Assembly: GCA_002753155.1 (NCBI GenBank)
Contig: PDZW01000026.1
Span: 1-43,491, forward strand
Length of the DNA: 43,491 nucleotides
Source of the DNA: Alphaproteobacteria bacterium WMHbin7
GTDB taxonomy: Bacteria; Pseudomonadota; Alphaproteobacteria; Rhodospirillales; WMHbin7
Direction of reading: 5' to 3'
Shown here: piece by piece, positions 33,969 through 41,429 of the stretch
Position numbering within the stretch: position 1 is the first letter of the stretch
Layout of the letters: every line of letters starts with the position of its first letter
Translations under genes and position numbers: made by a program
Notes under the pieces: model-generated
Seen by the model: the letters and a program-made list of their open reading frames with translations, nothing else
What the model was told of the DNA's origin: nothing
The model's database searches: none

Positions 33969-35446
33969 TGGACGGCATACAGGGCAGGCAGGCCGGTCGC
34001 AACCCTCTGGGCCTGTTCCTGGCAATCCTTTTTCTGATCACCGTCTGGCGGCTGCTGGTGCTGGCGGGCAGCCCTTATAATCTGTCCTTCGATGAAGCTC
34101 AGTACTGGCTTTGGTCGCTGGCTCCCGACTGGGGCTATTACTCGAAGCCGCCTTTCGTCGCCTGGTCGATTGCCCTAAGCGCTCAGGTTTGTGGCGATGC
34201 CGAGGCCTGCGTGCGCCTGCCCTCGACATTCGCCTATGCACTTGGCTCACTCTTCGTCTTTCTGGCGGCACGCCATCTGTTCAATGCCAGCATCGCCTTT
34301 TGGTCCGGCCTGGTTTTTCTGACCCTGCCGGGTGTCGCCTATTCCTCGATGCTGGTAACGACAGACCCGCCATTGTTGATGTTCTGGGCCGTGGCCTTGT
34401 TCGCGACCGTACGGGCCTTGGACGATGATCGGCCAGTGCTGTGGTGGGCACTTCTTGGCATCGCGATCGGGCTTGGCCTTCTGGCAAAATACGCCATGAT
34501 CCTGTTTCCAGTGTCGCTGGGGCTTTTTCTGGCAAGCTCGCCCCAATATCGCAAACGGATTGCCTGGAAATCTGCAGCCCTTTGCGCCGCACTTGCCCTG
34601 TTGCTCTACCTACCCAACTTCTTCTGGAACGCCGCCAACGGCTTTGTCAGCTACCTGCATACCAAGGATAATGCGAATTTGGGCGGACCTTTGTTCCACC
34701 CGGCCAAGATGGGCGAGTTCGTGCTGTCGCAATTCGCCGTATTCGGCCCCTTGCTGTTCGCAGCCCTGCTTTTGTTTCTGCCGGGACTGAAGCGTCATCT
34801 GCAAGAGCCCCGCTTGCGTCTTCTGGCCTTTATGGCCTTGCCGATTCTTCTGCTGATGACGGTGGAAAGCCTGCTGTCGCGCGCCAATGCCAATTGGGCG
34901 GCACCCGCCTATGTGGCGGCTTCGATTCTGATGACCGCCTGGCTGGCCGAAAGCGGGCGGCTATTCCTTGTCCGCCTTTCCGTCGTTTTGCATGTCGTGG
35001 TGGCGAGCCTGGTCTACAATTACGAGGCCGTGCTGGCCATGGCGGACGTCCCTTTGACGGCGAAAACGGATATCGCCAAGCGCTTGAAGGGCTGGACGGA
35101 GGTTGGCCGCGATGTCTCGGCCCTGCTGGCGGCCCATCCCGCCAGCCGGTTGATGAGCGACGACCGCAAACTAATGGCCTCGCTCTCCTACTATGTGCGT
35201 CCCTATCCCCTGAATGCCGCGAAGTGGAATCCCTCGCCCGTCATCCGTGATACCTTCGATCTCAACAACCGCTTTATGGGCGACGACGAAAGCCGGGTGG
35301 TTTTCATAACCGAACGCGCAGACATTGCCGAGATTGCCCAGCGCTTTGCCACTGCCGAGTCATTGGGGCCGATCCAGCGCGAGATTCATCCCGGTTTTGC
35401 CATCGAGCTTCACGCCTATCTGCTTTCCGGCTTCAAGGGTTATTGA
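33968..35446 (+). CDS. GT39/ArnT-like membrane glycosyltransferase (second copy)
   Basis: A 492-aa polytopic protein of the same superfamily as the gene at 7240. FDEAQYWLWS with its acidic catalytic pair follows the first membrane segment, then YYSKPPFVAW and about ten further membrane segments. SKPPF is typical of the ArnT/PMT-like branch. It starts with the ATG that overlaps the lptG stop; a GTG three bases earlier is the alternative. Coupling to lptG and to the PAP2 gene next to it supports a lipid A or LPS modification role, which is inference. Confidence 0.83.
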   Translation: MDGIQGRQAGRNPLGLFLAILFLITVWRLLVLAGSPYNLSFDEAQYWLWSLAPDWGYYSKPPFVAWSIALSAQVCGDAEACVRLPSTFAYALGSLFVFLAARHLFNASIAFWSGLVFLTLPGVAYSSMLVTTDPPLLMFWAVALFATVRALDDDRPVLWWALLGIAIGLGLLAKYAMILFPVSLGLFLASSPQYRKRIAWKSAALCAALALLLYLPNFFWNAANGFVSYLHTKDNANLGGPLFHPAKMGEFVLSQFAVFGPLLFAALLLFLPGLKRHLQEPRLRLLAFMALPILLLMTVESLLSRANANWAAPAYVAASILMTAWLAESGRLFLVRLSVVLHVVVASLVYNYEAVLAMADVPLTAKTDIAKRLKGWTEVGRDVSALLAAHPASRLMSDDRKLMASLSYYVRPYPLNAAKWNPSPVIRDTFDLNNRFMGDDESRVVFITERADIAEIAQRFATAESLGPIQREIHPGFAIELHAYLLSGFKGY

Positions 35447-35447
35447 G

Positions 35448-36110
35448 ATGAGAAGCCTTGCCGTCTACGCGCTATTTGCCCTGCCTCGAAGCCTGTCATT
35501 CCTGCGCGAGATTGATTTGGCGGTCTCGGGGCTTTTCTACAACGAGGCGGAATGGTTTTTCTGGCGCTATGCGCCGCCCTTCGAATTCGTGCGCAAGGGG
35601 CTGCCCGCCATCATCCTGGGCGCAGGCGTTTTCTGTCTGCTGATCGGTTTGGCCAATCTGTGGCTGAAGGAGCGCATTTTTGGACTCACCTGGCGCTCCA
35701 TGGCCTATCTGACCTCGACGCTGCTTTTGGGTCCCGGCCTGATCGTCAATCTGTTGTTCAAGGATCATTGGGGACGTGCGCGCCCAACCACGATTGCTGA
35801 ATTTGGCGGTAAACAGCATTACACGCCGCCTTTCGTGATGACAGATCAGTGCGCCGATAATTGCTCCTTCGCCTCGGGCCATGCCTCGATCGCCTTCTGG
35901 ACTTTCGCGTTTGCCATGCTGCTGCCGCCGCCCTGGCGCGTCAGGGCCGGATGGGCGGCCATTTCCTTCGGATTCCTGATCGGCATGGTGCGGGTCATTC
36001 AAGGTGCGCATTTCCTAAGCGACGTCGTCTCGGCAGGCCTGATCACGGTCGGCGTCGCCTTGGCCTTGCGCCCGTTGCTTAATGAGAAGAAGGCGCCGCC
36101 GGCAGCGTAA
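35448..36110 (+). CDS. PAP2 superfamily phosphatase (second copy)
   Basis: A 220-aa membrane phosphatase with KDHWGRARP (K-x6-RP), FASGHAS and R-x5-H-x3-D (RVIQGAHFLSDV). It has about five hydrophobic segments. It begins one base after the GT39 stop. Lipid A 1-phosphatases (LpxE-like), undecaprenyl-diphosphate phosphatases and others share the motifs; the LPS-related neighbours favour lipid A phosphate removal. Its 3' end overlaps the convergent histidine kinase gene by 32 bp. Confidence 0.83.
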   Translation: MRSLAVYALFALPRSLSFLREIDLAVSGLFYNEAEWFFWRYAPPFEFVRKGLPAIILGAGVFCLLIGLANLWLKERIFGLTWRSMAYLTSTLLLGPGLIVNLLFKDHWGRARPTTIAEFGGKQHYTPPFVMTDQCADNCSFASGHASIAFWTFAFAMLLPPPWRVRAGWAAISFGFLIGMVRVIQGAHFLSDVVSAGLITVGVALALRPLLNEKKAPPAA

Positions 36111-37374
36111 AATAGAAGATGCTGCCCTGTCCGGGCGTCGATTCCACCCAAAGCTGGCCGCCATGGCGTTCGACGATGCGCTTGCAGACGGCCAGGCCGA
36201 TTCCCGTTCCCTGAATTCCGCCCTGCGGATTGATGCGCTGGAACAGCATGAACAGGCGCTCGAACTGGCGGCTTTCGATGCCGATACCGTTATCGACGAT
36301 GGAGAACAGCCATTTCTCGCCGACCGGCCTGGCTTCGATACGTATCCTGGGATTGCGATCAGCTTCCCGGTATTTGAGGGCATTGCCGATCAGATTCTGA
36401 AACAGGCTGATCAGTTGCGTCGAATCCGCCTGCACCTCGGGCATCGGTGCAATGTGAATTTCCGCCAGGCTTTCCGTGATGGCGGATTCGAGATTGGCCA
36501 GCGCATCCTTGAGGGCTGCTCCGCTATCGACCACCTCGAAGGTCCGCCCCTGTGTCGTGATGCGCGAGAAGGTCAGAAGTTCGCGGATCATGTTGGACAG
36601 ACGCATCACGCCATCGACCACAAAACCGATATAGTCGTCAGCATCGGCATCCAGACGCCCCTTGTAGCGTCTGGACAGAAGCTGCACATAATTTCCGATA
36701 TTGCGCAGCGGTTCTTGCAGATCATGCGAAATGACATAGGCGAAGCGCTCCAGGTCCTCGTTCGAGCGCGCCAGTTCCTCGGTCCGTTCCGCCAGAGCTT
36801 TCTCGGCTTGCTTGCGGCTGCCAAGATCAAGGGCTGCCGCCAGGCACAAAGGCCCCGTCCCCTCGTCCATGCCCTCTATCAAAGAGGTTTCCAGAATGAC
36901 CGGCAGGGCGGGAACATCTGGGGTATCGAGAGCAAGCTCGATCTGGCCGGAGCTGCCCGCAAAGACCGACTGGAGATGATGGTCAAAGGCGGGCCGCGCC
37001 AGGGGGGTTATGTATTTGGCGAAAGGGGCACCCTGCAAATGCTCAGGGCTTTGACCCAGAAGGGCGGCTCCCTTGACATTGACCTCGCGCAGAATGCCGT
37101 GTTGATCAATCAGGAAATAGCCGATCGGCGAATGATTGAAGAGATCGGTGTAGCGACCCAGCGCCTTTTGCAATTGGTGTCGTGCGTTGCACAGTTCCTC
37201 GCTTTTGGCGTCCAGACGCTCTCGGCAGCGCTCGCCTCCCTCCAGGGAGCGCAGGAATGCTTCGCCCGTCTCGCGACTGAGGGCTTCCAAGGCCTCGTAT
37301 TCGCCAAGACGTGAGCGCAGGCAGGCCAACTCGGCTTCCAGCTCCTGGCGGCTTTTTGGCGACAAAACGTCCAC
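36079..37374 (-). CDS. Soluble PAS sensor histidine kinase, divergent from hupU
   Basis: A 431-aa kinase with no membrane segment. The first ~65 residues are a charged coiled coil (QELEAELACLRSRLGEYEALE), followed by one PAS domain (about 70-195, starting near YTDLFNHSPIGYFLID). The H-box is ISHDLQEPLRN (His217) and the ATPase has DNGIGIE and GTGIGLAVCKR. It starts with GTG. Being soluble with a single PAS it has the shape of HupT/HoxJ, the kinases that pair with H2-sensing hydrogenases. But its H-box is of the phytochrome-like kind, not the form I expect for HupT. The hupU gene is divergent with 161 bp between. An H2-signalling role is a hypothesis. Confidence 0.85.
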   Translation of the reverse strand: MDVLSPKSRQELEAELACLRSRLGEYEALEALSRETGEAFLRSLEGGERCRERLDAKSEELCNARHQLQKALGRYTDLFNHSPIGYFLIDQHGILREVNVKGAALLGQSPEHLQGAPFAKYITPLARPAFDHHLQSVFAGSSGQIELALDTPDVPALPVILETSLIEGMDEGTGPLCLAAALDLGSRKQAEKALAERTEELARSNEDLERFAYVISHDLQEPLRNIGNYVQLLSRRYKGRLDADADDYIGFVVDGVMRLSNMIRELLTFSRITTQGRTFEVVDSGAALKDALANLESAITESLAEIHIAPMPEVQADSTQLISLFQNLIGNALKYREADRNPRIRIEARPVGEKWLFSIVDNGIGIESRQFERLFMLFQRINPQGGIQGTGIGLAVCKRIVERHGGQLWVESTPGQGSIFYFTLPAAPSSH

Positions 37375-37405
37375 GGTTCAGGCCCCATTCCCGGTCATGG
37401 CTTGA

Positions 37406-37426
37406 GGGGGCAGGTGTGCGGCCCCC
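37406..37426. repeat. GC hairpin in the kinase-hupU divergent gap
   Basis: GGGGGC and GCCCCC pair around 9 nt. No good sigma-70 or sigma-54 promoter for hupU or for the kinase was found in the 161-bp gap (37375-37535). Confidence 0.35.
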
Positions 37427-37535
37427 GCCTGCACAACCGCTCGTTGGAAGACAACTTACAGGAGATGCCGCGCCATGTCACCTACCCGCGCATAAGGGTT
37501 GACCCGGAAGGGCCGAGTGCCGATGCTTCAGCGTC

Positions 37536-38543
37536 ATGACAAGGACACATCCTTTTTCATTTCTCTGGGTTCAGGCGGGCTCTTGCGGCGGCTGCACAGC
37601 CTCGGCCTTCGAGCATGAATCGGGGCTGCTGGCTGGCCAGCAGCCCGAGCTGAAGCTGCTGGCACACCCGGCTTTGAGCCAGGAAAGCGGAGAGGAATTC
37701 AGCCGGGTCGTCGAGCAGATCCTTGAGGGGACGCTTTTGCTGGATGCGCTGCTGGTCGAAGGGGCTGTTCTTCTGGGCCCGAACGGCTCCGGGCGCTTTC
37801 AAATGGCGCTGGGTTTTGATCGTCCGATGAGCCGCCTGATCAGTGAATTGGCTGGTCAGGCGCGCCATGTCGTGGCGGTGGGTAGCTGTGCCGCCTTTGG
37901 CGGCGTGGTGGCCGGCGCCTCGGGCCGCACCGAAGCCACCGGCCTTCAATTTAGGAATGGTCAGTCCGGCGGGCTTTTGTCCGCGGGTTGGCGCTCGGGC
38001 TCTGGCCTTCCCGTGATCAATATTGCCGGATGCGCCCCCCATCCCGGCTGGATTGCCGAAACCTTGCTGCTGCTGGCCGACGGCGCTTTGTCGCCAGATG
38101 AACTCGACAGTTTCGCCCGCCCGCGATTCTATGCCGACCATCTGGCCCATCACGGCTGCAATCGGAATGAATATTACGAATACAAGGCCAGCGCCCATGA
38201 GCCTGCCCAGCAAGGCTGCCTGATGGAGAATTTGGGCTGCCGGGCGACCCAGGCGCCAGGCGACTGCAATCGCAGGCGCTGGAATGGAACGGGCTCTTGC
38301 ACCAATGCAGGCTTTGCCTGCATCGCCTGCACCGTGCCGGGATTTGCCGACGGGACCGAGCCTTATCTAGAAACGCCCAAGGTGGCGGGTATTCCGGTGG
38401 GACTGCCGGTGGACATGCCCAAGGCCTGGTTTGTCGCCTTGGCCGCCCTTTCGAAATCGGCCACGCCGGGACGCGTTCGCAAGAATGCCACGGAAAGCCA
38501 CATCGTCGTGCCGCCCGCCCCGCGTGCCAGGTCACAGAAATGA
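37536..38543 (+). CDS. hupU: H2-sensing (regulatory) [NiFe] hydrogenase small subunit
   Basis: A 335-aa small subunit carrying the iron-sulfur relay. It begins directly at the cluster-binding domain with Cys17-x2-Cys20 (GSCGGC) and has no Tat signal, so it stays in the cytoplasm. The segments GPNGSGRFQMALG, TEATGLQF, GGLLSAGWRSGSGLPVINIAGCAPHPGW are characteristic of HupU/HoxB. The remaining cluster cysteines are visible (HGCNRNEYY, GCLMENLGC, GTGSCTNAGFACIACT). In Rhodobacter and Cupriavidus the HupUV/HoxBC pair senses H2 and controls a histidine kinase. It overlaps hupV by 4 nt. Confidence 0.9.
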   Translation: MTRTHPFSFLWVQAGSCGGCTASAFEHESGLLAGQQPELKLLAHPALSQESGEEFSRVVEQILEGTLLLDALLVEGAVLLGPNGSGRFQMALGFDRPMSRLISELAGQARHVVAVGSCAAFGGVVAGASGRTEATGLQFRNGQSGGLLSAGWRSGSGLPVINIAGCAPHPGWIAETLLLLADGALSPDELDSFARPRFYADHLAHHGCNRNEYYEYKASAHEPAQQGCLMENLGCRATQAPGDCNRRRWNGTGSCTNAGFACIACTVPGFADGTEPYLETPKVAGIPVGLPVDMPKAWFVALAALSKSATPGRVRKNATESHIVVPPAPRARSQK

Positions 38544-39979
38544 GCCGCTTGATCATCGGCCCCTTCAACCGCGTCGAGGGCGACCTTGAAGTGCGATTGG
38601 AGATCGAGAACGGCCAAGTGCGCGAGGCCTTCGTCAACGCCTCCCTCTTTCGCGATTTCGAGCAGTTGATGGCGGGAAGGGCCGCCCTGGATGCCTTGGC
38701 GATAGCGCCGCGCATCTGCGGCATCTGTTCGATTGCGCAATCGGCGGCAGCGGCGGCGGCTTTAGCCAATGCTGCCAAGCTGAGCATGCCGCCCAACGGG
38801 CAAGCTGCGCTCAATCTGTTGCAGGCCACCGAGAACGCCGCCGACCATCTGGTGCATTTCGCCCTGTTCTTCATGCCCGATTTCGCCAGACCCGATTACG
38901 AAGCCAAGCCCTGGCACGAAGAGTGTCGAAACCGCTTTATGGCCGGTCAGGGCAAGATGGCGGCGCTGGTGGCGACTGCCAGGCGCGCTTTGTTCGAGAC
39001 GATGGGTATTCTGGCGGGCAAATGGCCGCATTCACTGGCCTTGCAGCCCGGCGGCACGACCAAGCCGGTAGATGCTGCCGAGCGCGTCCGCCTGAAGTCG
39101 ATCATCGCAAGCTTTCGCCGCTTTCTCGAAACCCATCTTTTCGGGCTGCCCCTGTCGCACATCGCTGCCCTGGCGTCGCAAGACGCCTTGACCACCTGCG
39201 ATCAGGGCGATTTCGGGCTGTTTCTCAAAATCTCGCGCGATCTCGACCTGTGGCGGCTGGGAAGGTCGCAGACCGACCTGATGAGCTTTGGAGCCTTTGC
39301 CGACCCCCAGACCGGAGAGTCTTTATTTGCAGGCGGCATCTGGCGGAATAATGCGTTTGCACCGCTCGCAACCCAAGTCATCACCGAGGATATCGCCCAT
39401 GCCTGGTATGGCGGCGAGCAGGCCCTGCATCCCAGCCAAGGCGCTACGATTCCCAATGCCGACAAGCCAGATGCCTATAGCTGGAGCAAGGCGCCCCGCC
39501 TGAACGGCCAATCCGTCGAGGTGGGCGCGCTGGCCCGCCAGCTTCTGTCGGGCCAACCCCTGATCCGCGACCTGCATGCCCGGCATGGCTCGACCGTGGC
39601 GGTGCGCGTTGTGGCCCGGCTGATCGAGTTGGCGCGCCTTGCCTTGGCAATGGAAGGTTGGGCCCAAGCGCTGGAGCCCAAGGCCCCCTTCTGCCACCCC
39701 TTCGATCTGGAGAGGGCGGTACTGCAAGGTGCAGGCTTGGTCGAGGCGGCCCGGGGCTCATTGGGCCATTGGCTGGAAATCAGCGAGGGGCGCCTCAGCC
39801 GCTATCAAGTGATTGCACCAACCACCTGGAACTTCTCGCCTCGGGATGCGACGGGCCAGCCCGGCCCCCTGGAGGCGGCGCTGGTGGGAACCCCGGTCAA
39901 AGCTGGGGAAAGCACCCCTGTTGCCGTGCAGCATGTGGTGCGCTCCTTCGACCCCTGCATGGCCTGCACTGTACACTGA
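38540..39979 (+). CDS. hupV: H2-sensing (regulatory) [NiFe] hydrogenase large subunit
   Basis: A 479-aa large subunit binding the NiFe(CN)2(CO) centre. L1 is RICGIC (Cys60, Cys63) and L2 is DPCMACTVH (Cys473, Cys476). The chain stops exactly at His479. Respiratory hydrogenases continue for 15 or more residues that a protease removes; HupV/HoxC proteins lack this tail and are not processed. This, with the missing Tat signal on HupU, fits the cytoplasmic group 2b sensor. The ATG shares bases with the hupU stop. Confidence 0.92.
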   Translation: MSRLIIGPFNRVEGDLEVRLEIENGQVREAFVNASLFRDFEQLMAGRAALDALAIAPRICGICSIAQSAAAAAALANAAKLSMPPNGQAALNLLQATENAADHLVHFALFFMPDFARPDYEAKPWHEECRNRFMAGQGKMAALVATARRALFETMGILAGKWPHSLALQPGGTTKPVDAAERVRLKSIIASFRRFLETHLFGLPLSHIAALASQDALTTCDQGDFGLFLKISRDLDLWRLGRSQTDLMSFGAFADPQTGESLFAGGIWRNNAFAPLATQVITEDIAHAWYGGEQALHPSQGATIPNADKPDAYSWSKAPRLNGQSVEVGALARQLLSGQPLIRDLHARHGSTVAVRVVARLIELARLALAMEGWAQALEPKAPFCHPFDLERAVLQGAGLVEAARGSLGHWLEISEGRLSRYQVIAPTTWNFSPRDATGQPGPLEAALVGTPVKAGESTPVAVQHVVRSFDPCMACTVH

Positions 39980-40042
39980 CTTTCCACATACTGGAATCCA
40001 GCCTTCCATATCGCCCCTTTATCTGCTTTTGCTGATTTAAGC

Positions 40043-40074
40043 CGAGTCCCCCGGATTCCCGGCGACTCCCCCGG
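40043..40074 (+). promoter_or_regulatory. Paired repeats just upstream of the sigma-54 promoter
   Basis: CGAGTCCCCCGG (40043-40054) and CGACTCCCCCGG (40063-40074) are spaced exactly 20 bp; a shorter copy, TGACTCCCCG, lies at 40117. GAGTC and GACTC at their starts are also inverted relative to each other. They could be activator sites or composition; NtrC-type activators usually bind further upstream. Confidence 0.35.
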
Positions 40075-40083
40075 CAGTGCGAC

Positions 40084-40100
40084 TTGGCACGATCCTTGCC
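40084..40100 (+). promoter_or_regulatory. Sigma-54 (-24/-12) promoter of the hyb operon
   Basis: TTGGCACGATCCTTGCC matches the YTGGCACGrNNNTTGCW consensus at every fixed position except the last. GG (40086-40087) and GC (40098-40099) are 10 bp apart as required. Transcription would start near 40111, leaving a leader of about 186 nt before hybO. This implies an enhancer-binding activator of the HupR/HoxA type, which is not in the window. The gap 39980-40296 holds no gene. Confidence 0.82.
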
Positions 40101-40210
40101 CCACTTGTGGGTAGGGTGACTCCCCGAATTTGGGTTGCACCTGCTAAGACCGCGAACCATGCGGCAGGCTTCATGGGGAGGGTTTTTCCCTTCGCAAGGA
40201 ACCGGCTGGG

Positions 40211-40240
40211 GCCGGGCCGCTGCATTGGCAGCTGGCCGGC
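40211..40240 (+). other. Strong stem-loop in the hyb leader
   Basis: GCCGG (40211-40215) pairs with CCGGC (40236-40240), CC (40217-40218) with GG (40234-40235), and GCTGC (40219-40223) with GCAGC (40228-40232), closing an ATTG loop with one bulge on each side. No T-run follows. It would sit in the transcribed leader about 55 nt before the hybO start; it could affect stability or translation. Confidence 0.55.
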
Positions 40241-40296
40241 AAAGTGGTTGCGCTCTTTGCCGATTGCGGTTGAGCGCCAGAAGAAGAGGTAGCGAC

Positions 40297-41418
40297 ATGT
40301 TCCAAGACGAAATCGAAGCGCTGGAAGCCAAGCTGGGACTCGAGCGCCGTGCCTTCCTCAAATTCTGCGCCGCGCTGGCGGCCACCATGGGCTTGCCCAA
40401 GGGGGCGGATGCCCAGATCGCAAGCGCGATCGCCTCGCCCGCCAAGCGGCCCTCGGTCATCTGGCTGCATTTCCAGGAATGCACGGGCTGTACGGAATCA
40501 TTGCTCAGGGCCGAACATCCGACCATCGAGAAGCTGATTCTGGAGATCATCTCGCTCGACTACCACGAAAGCCTGTTCGCCGCCGCCGGACATCAGGCCG
40601 AGGAGGCGCGCTACGCCGCCATGGCCGCCAACAAGGGCAAATATGTCCTGGTGGTCGAAGGCGCCATTCCAGTCAAGGACGGCGGCATCTATTGCAAGAT
40701 CGGCGGCAAGACCGCACTCGACATCTTGAAGGAATGCGCTGCCGATGCTGCCGCCATCATCGCCATCGGCTCCTGCGCCTCCTGGGGCGGCATGCCCAGC
40801 ACACCGCCCAATCCCACGGGTGCTTCGCCGGTCAACGCCATCATCAAGGATAAGCCTGTCGTCACCATTCCCGGCTGTCCTCCCAACCCCTATAATTTCC
40901 TCTCCACCGTCGTTCATTTCCTGACCTTCGGTTCGCTTCCCAAGATCGACGAGCAGGGACGTCCCCTGTTTGCCTATTCGCGCCTCATCCACGAGAATTG
41001 CGAGCGCCGGGCGCATTTCGATGCCGGACGTTTCGCCATGGAATTCGGCGACGAGGGACACCGCAAGGGCTATTGCCTCTACAAGCTGGGCTGCAAGGGT
41101 CCCGAGACCTACGCCAACTGCCCCTCAACCCTGTTCGGCGATGTGGGCTCGGGCTCCTGGCCGGTGGGCACGGGCCATCCCTGCTTTGGCTGCACCGAGA
41201 AAGGTGTCGGCTTCTACAAGCCCATTCACCAATTGGCCGACGTCAAGAACGTGGTGCCGCCCGCTTCTTATCCGCGCATTGTCGAGGAGCAGGGCGTGGG
41301 CGCCACCATCGGTTCAGCGGCGGTGGTTGCTGCCGTGGCCGGTCTTGCCGCCGGAGCGGGCTACAAGCTGGCCGGCAATCTGGGCAAGGACAGTTCCGAC
41401 AAGGATGCCGCGGAATAA
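40297..41418 (+). CDS. hybO: Hydrogenase-2 type [NiFe] hydrogenase small subunit
   Basis: A 373-aa exported small subunit of a group 1 membrane-bound uptake hydrogenase. Tat motif RRAFLK (17-22) is followed by a hydrophobic region. The cluster ligands include Cys62-x2-Cys65 (CTGC), GSCASWGG, PGCPPNPY and a CLYKLGCKGP...NCP region; a C-terminal anchor lies near residues 340-362. The proximal motif is CTGC, not the CTCC of O2-tolerant hydrogenases, and GSCASWGG lacks their second extra Cys, so an ordinary [4Fe-4S] proximal cluster is expected. AGAGG precedes the ATG. The order hybO-hybA-hybB identifies the Hyd-2 (group 1c) type. Confidence 0.9.
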   Translation: MFQDEIEALEAKLGLERRAFLKFCAALAATMGLPKGADAQIASAIASPAKRPSVIWLHFQECTGCTESLLRAEHPTIEKLILEIISLDYHESLFAAAGHQAEEARYAAMAANKGKYVLVVEGAIPVKDGGIYCKIGGKTALDILKECAADAAAIIAIGSCASWGGMPSTPPNPTGASPVNAIIKDKPVVTIPGCPPNPYNFLSTVVHFLTFGSLPKIDEQGRPLFAYSRLIHENCERRAHFDAGRFAMEFGDEGHRKGYCLYKLGCKGPETYANCPSTLFGDVGSGSWPVGTGHPCFGCTEKGVGFYKPIHQLADVKNVVPPASYPRIVEEQGVGATIGSAAVVAAVAGLAAGAGYKLAGNLGKDSSDKDAAE

Positions 41419-41429
41419 GGAGCCGGACC

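Noticed and set aside
36079..37374. Annotation as hupT
   Set aside because: The position fits, but the H-box is of the phytochrome-like type; left as an unnamed kinase.
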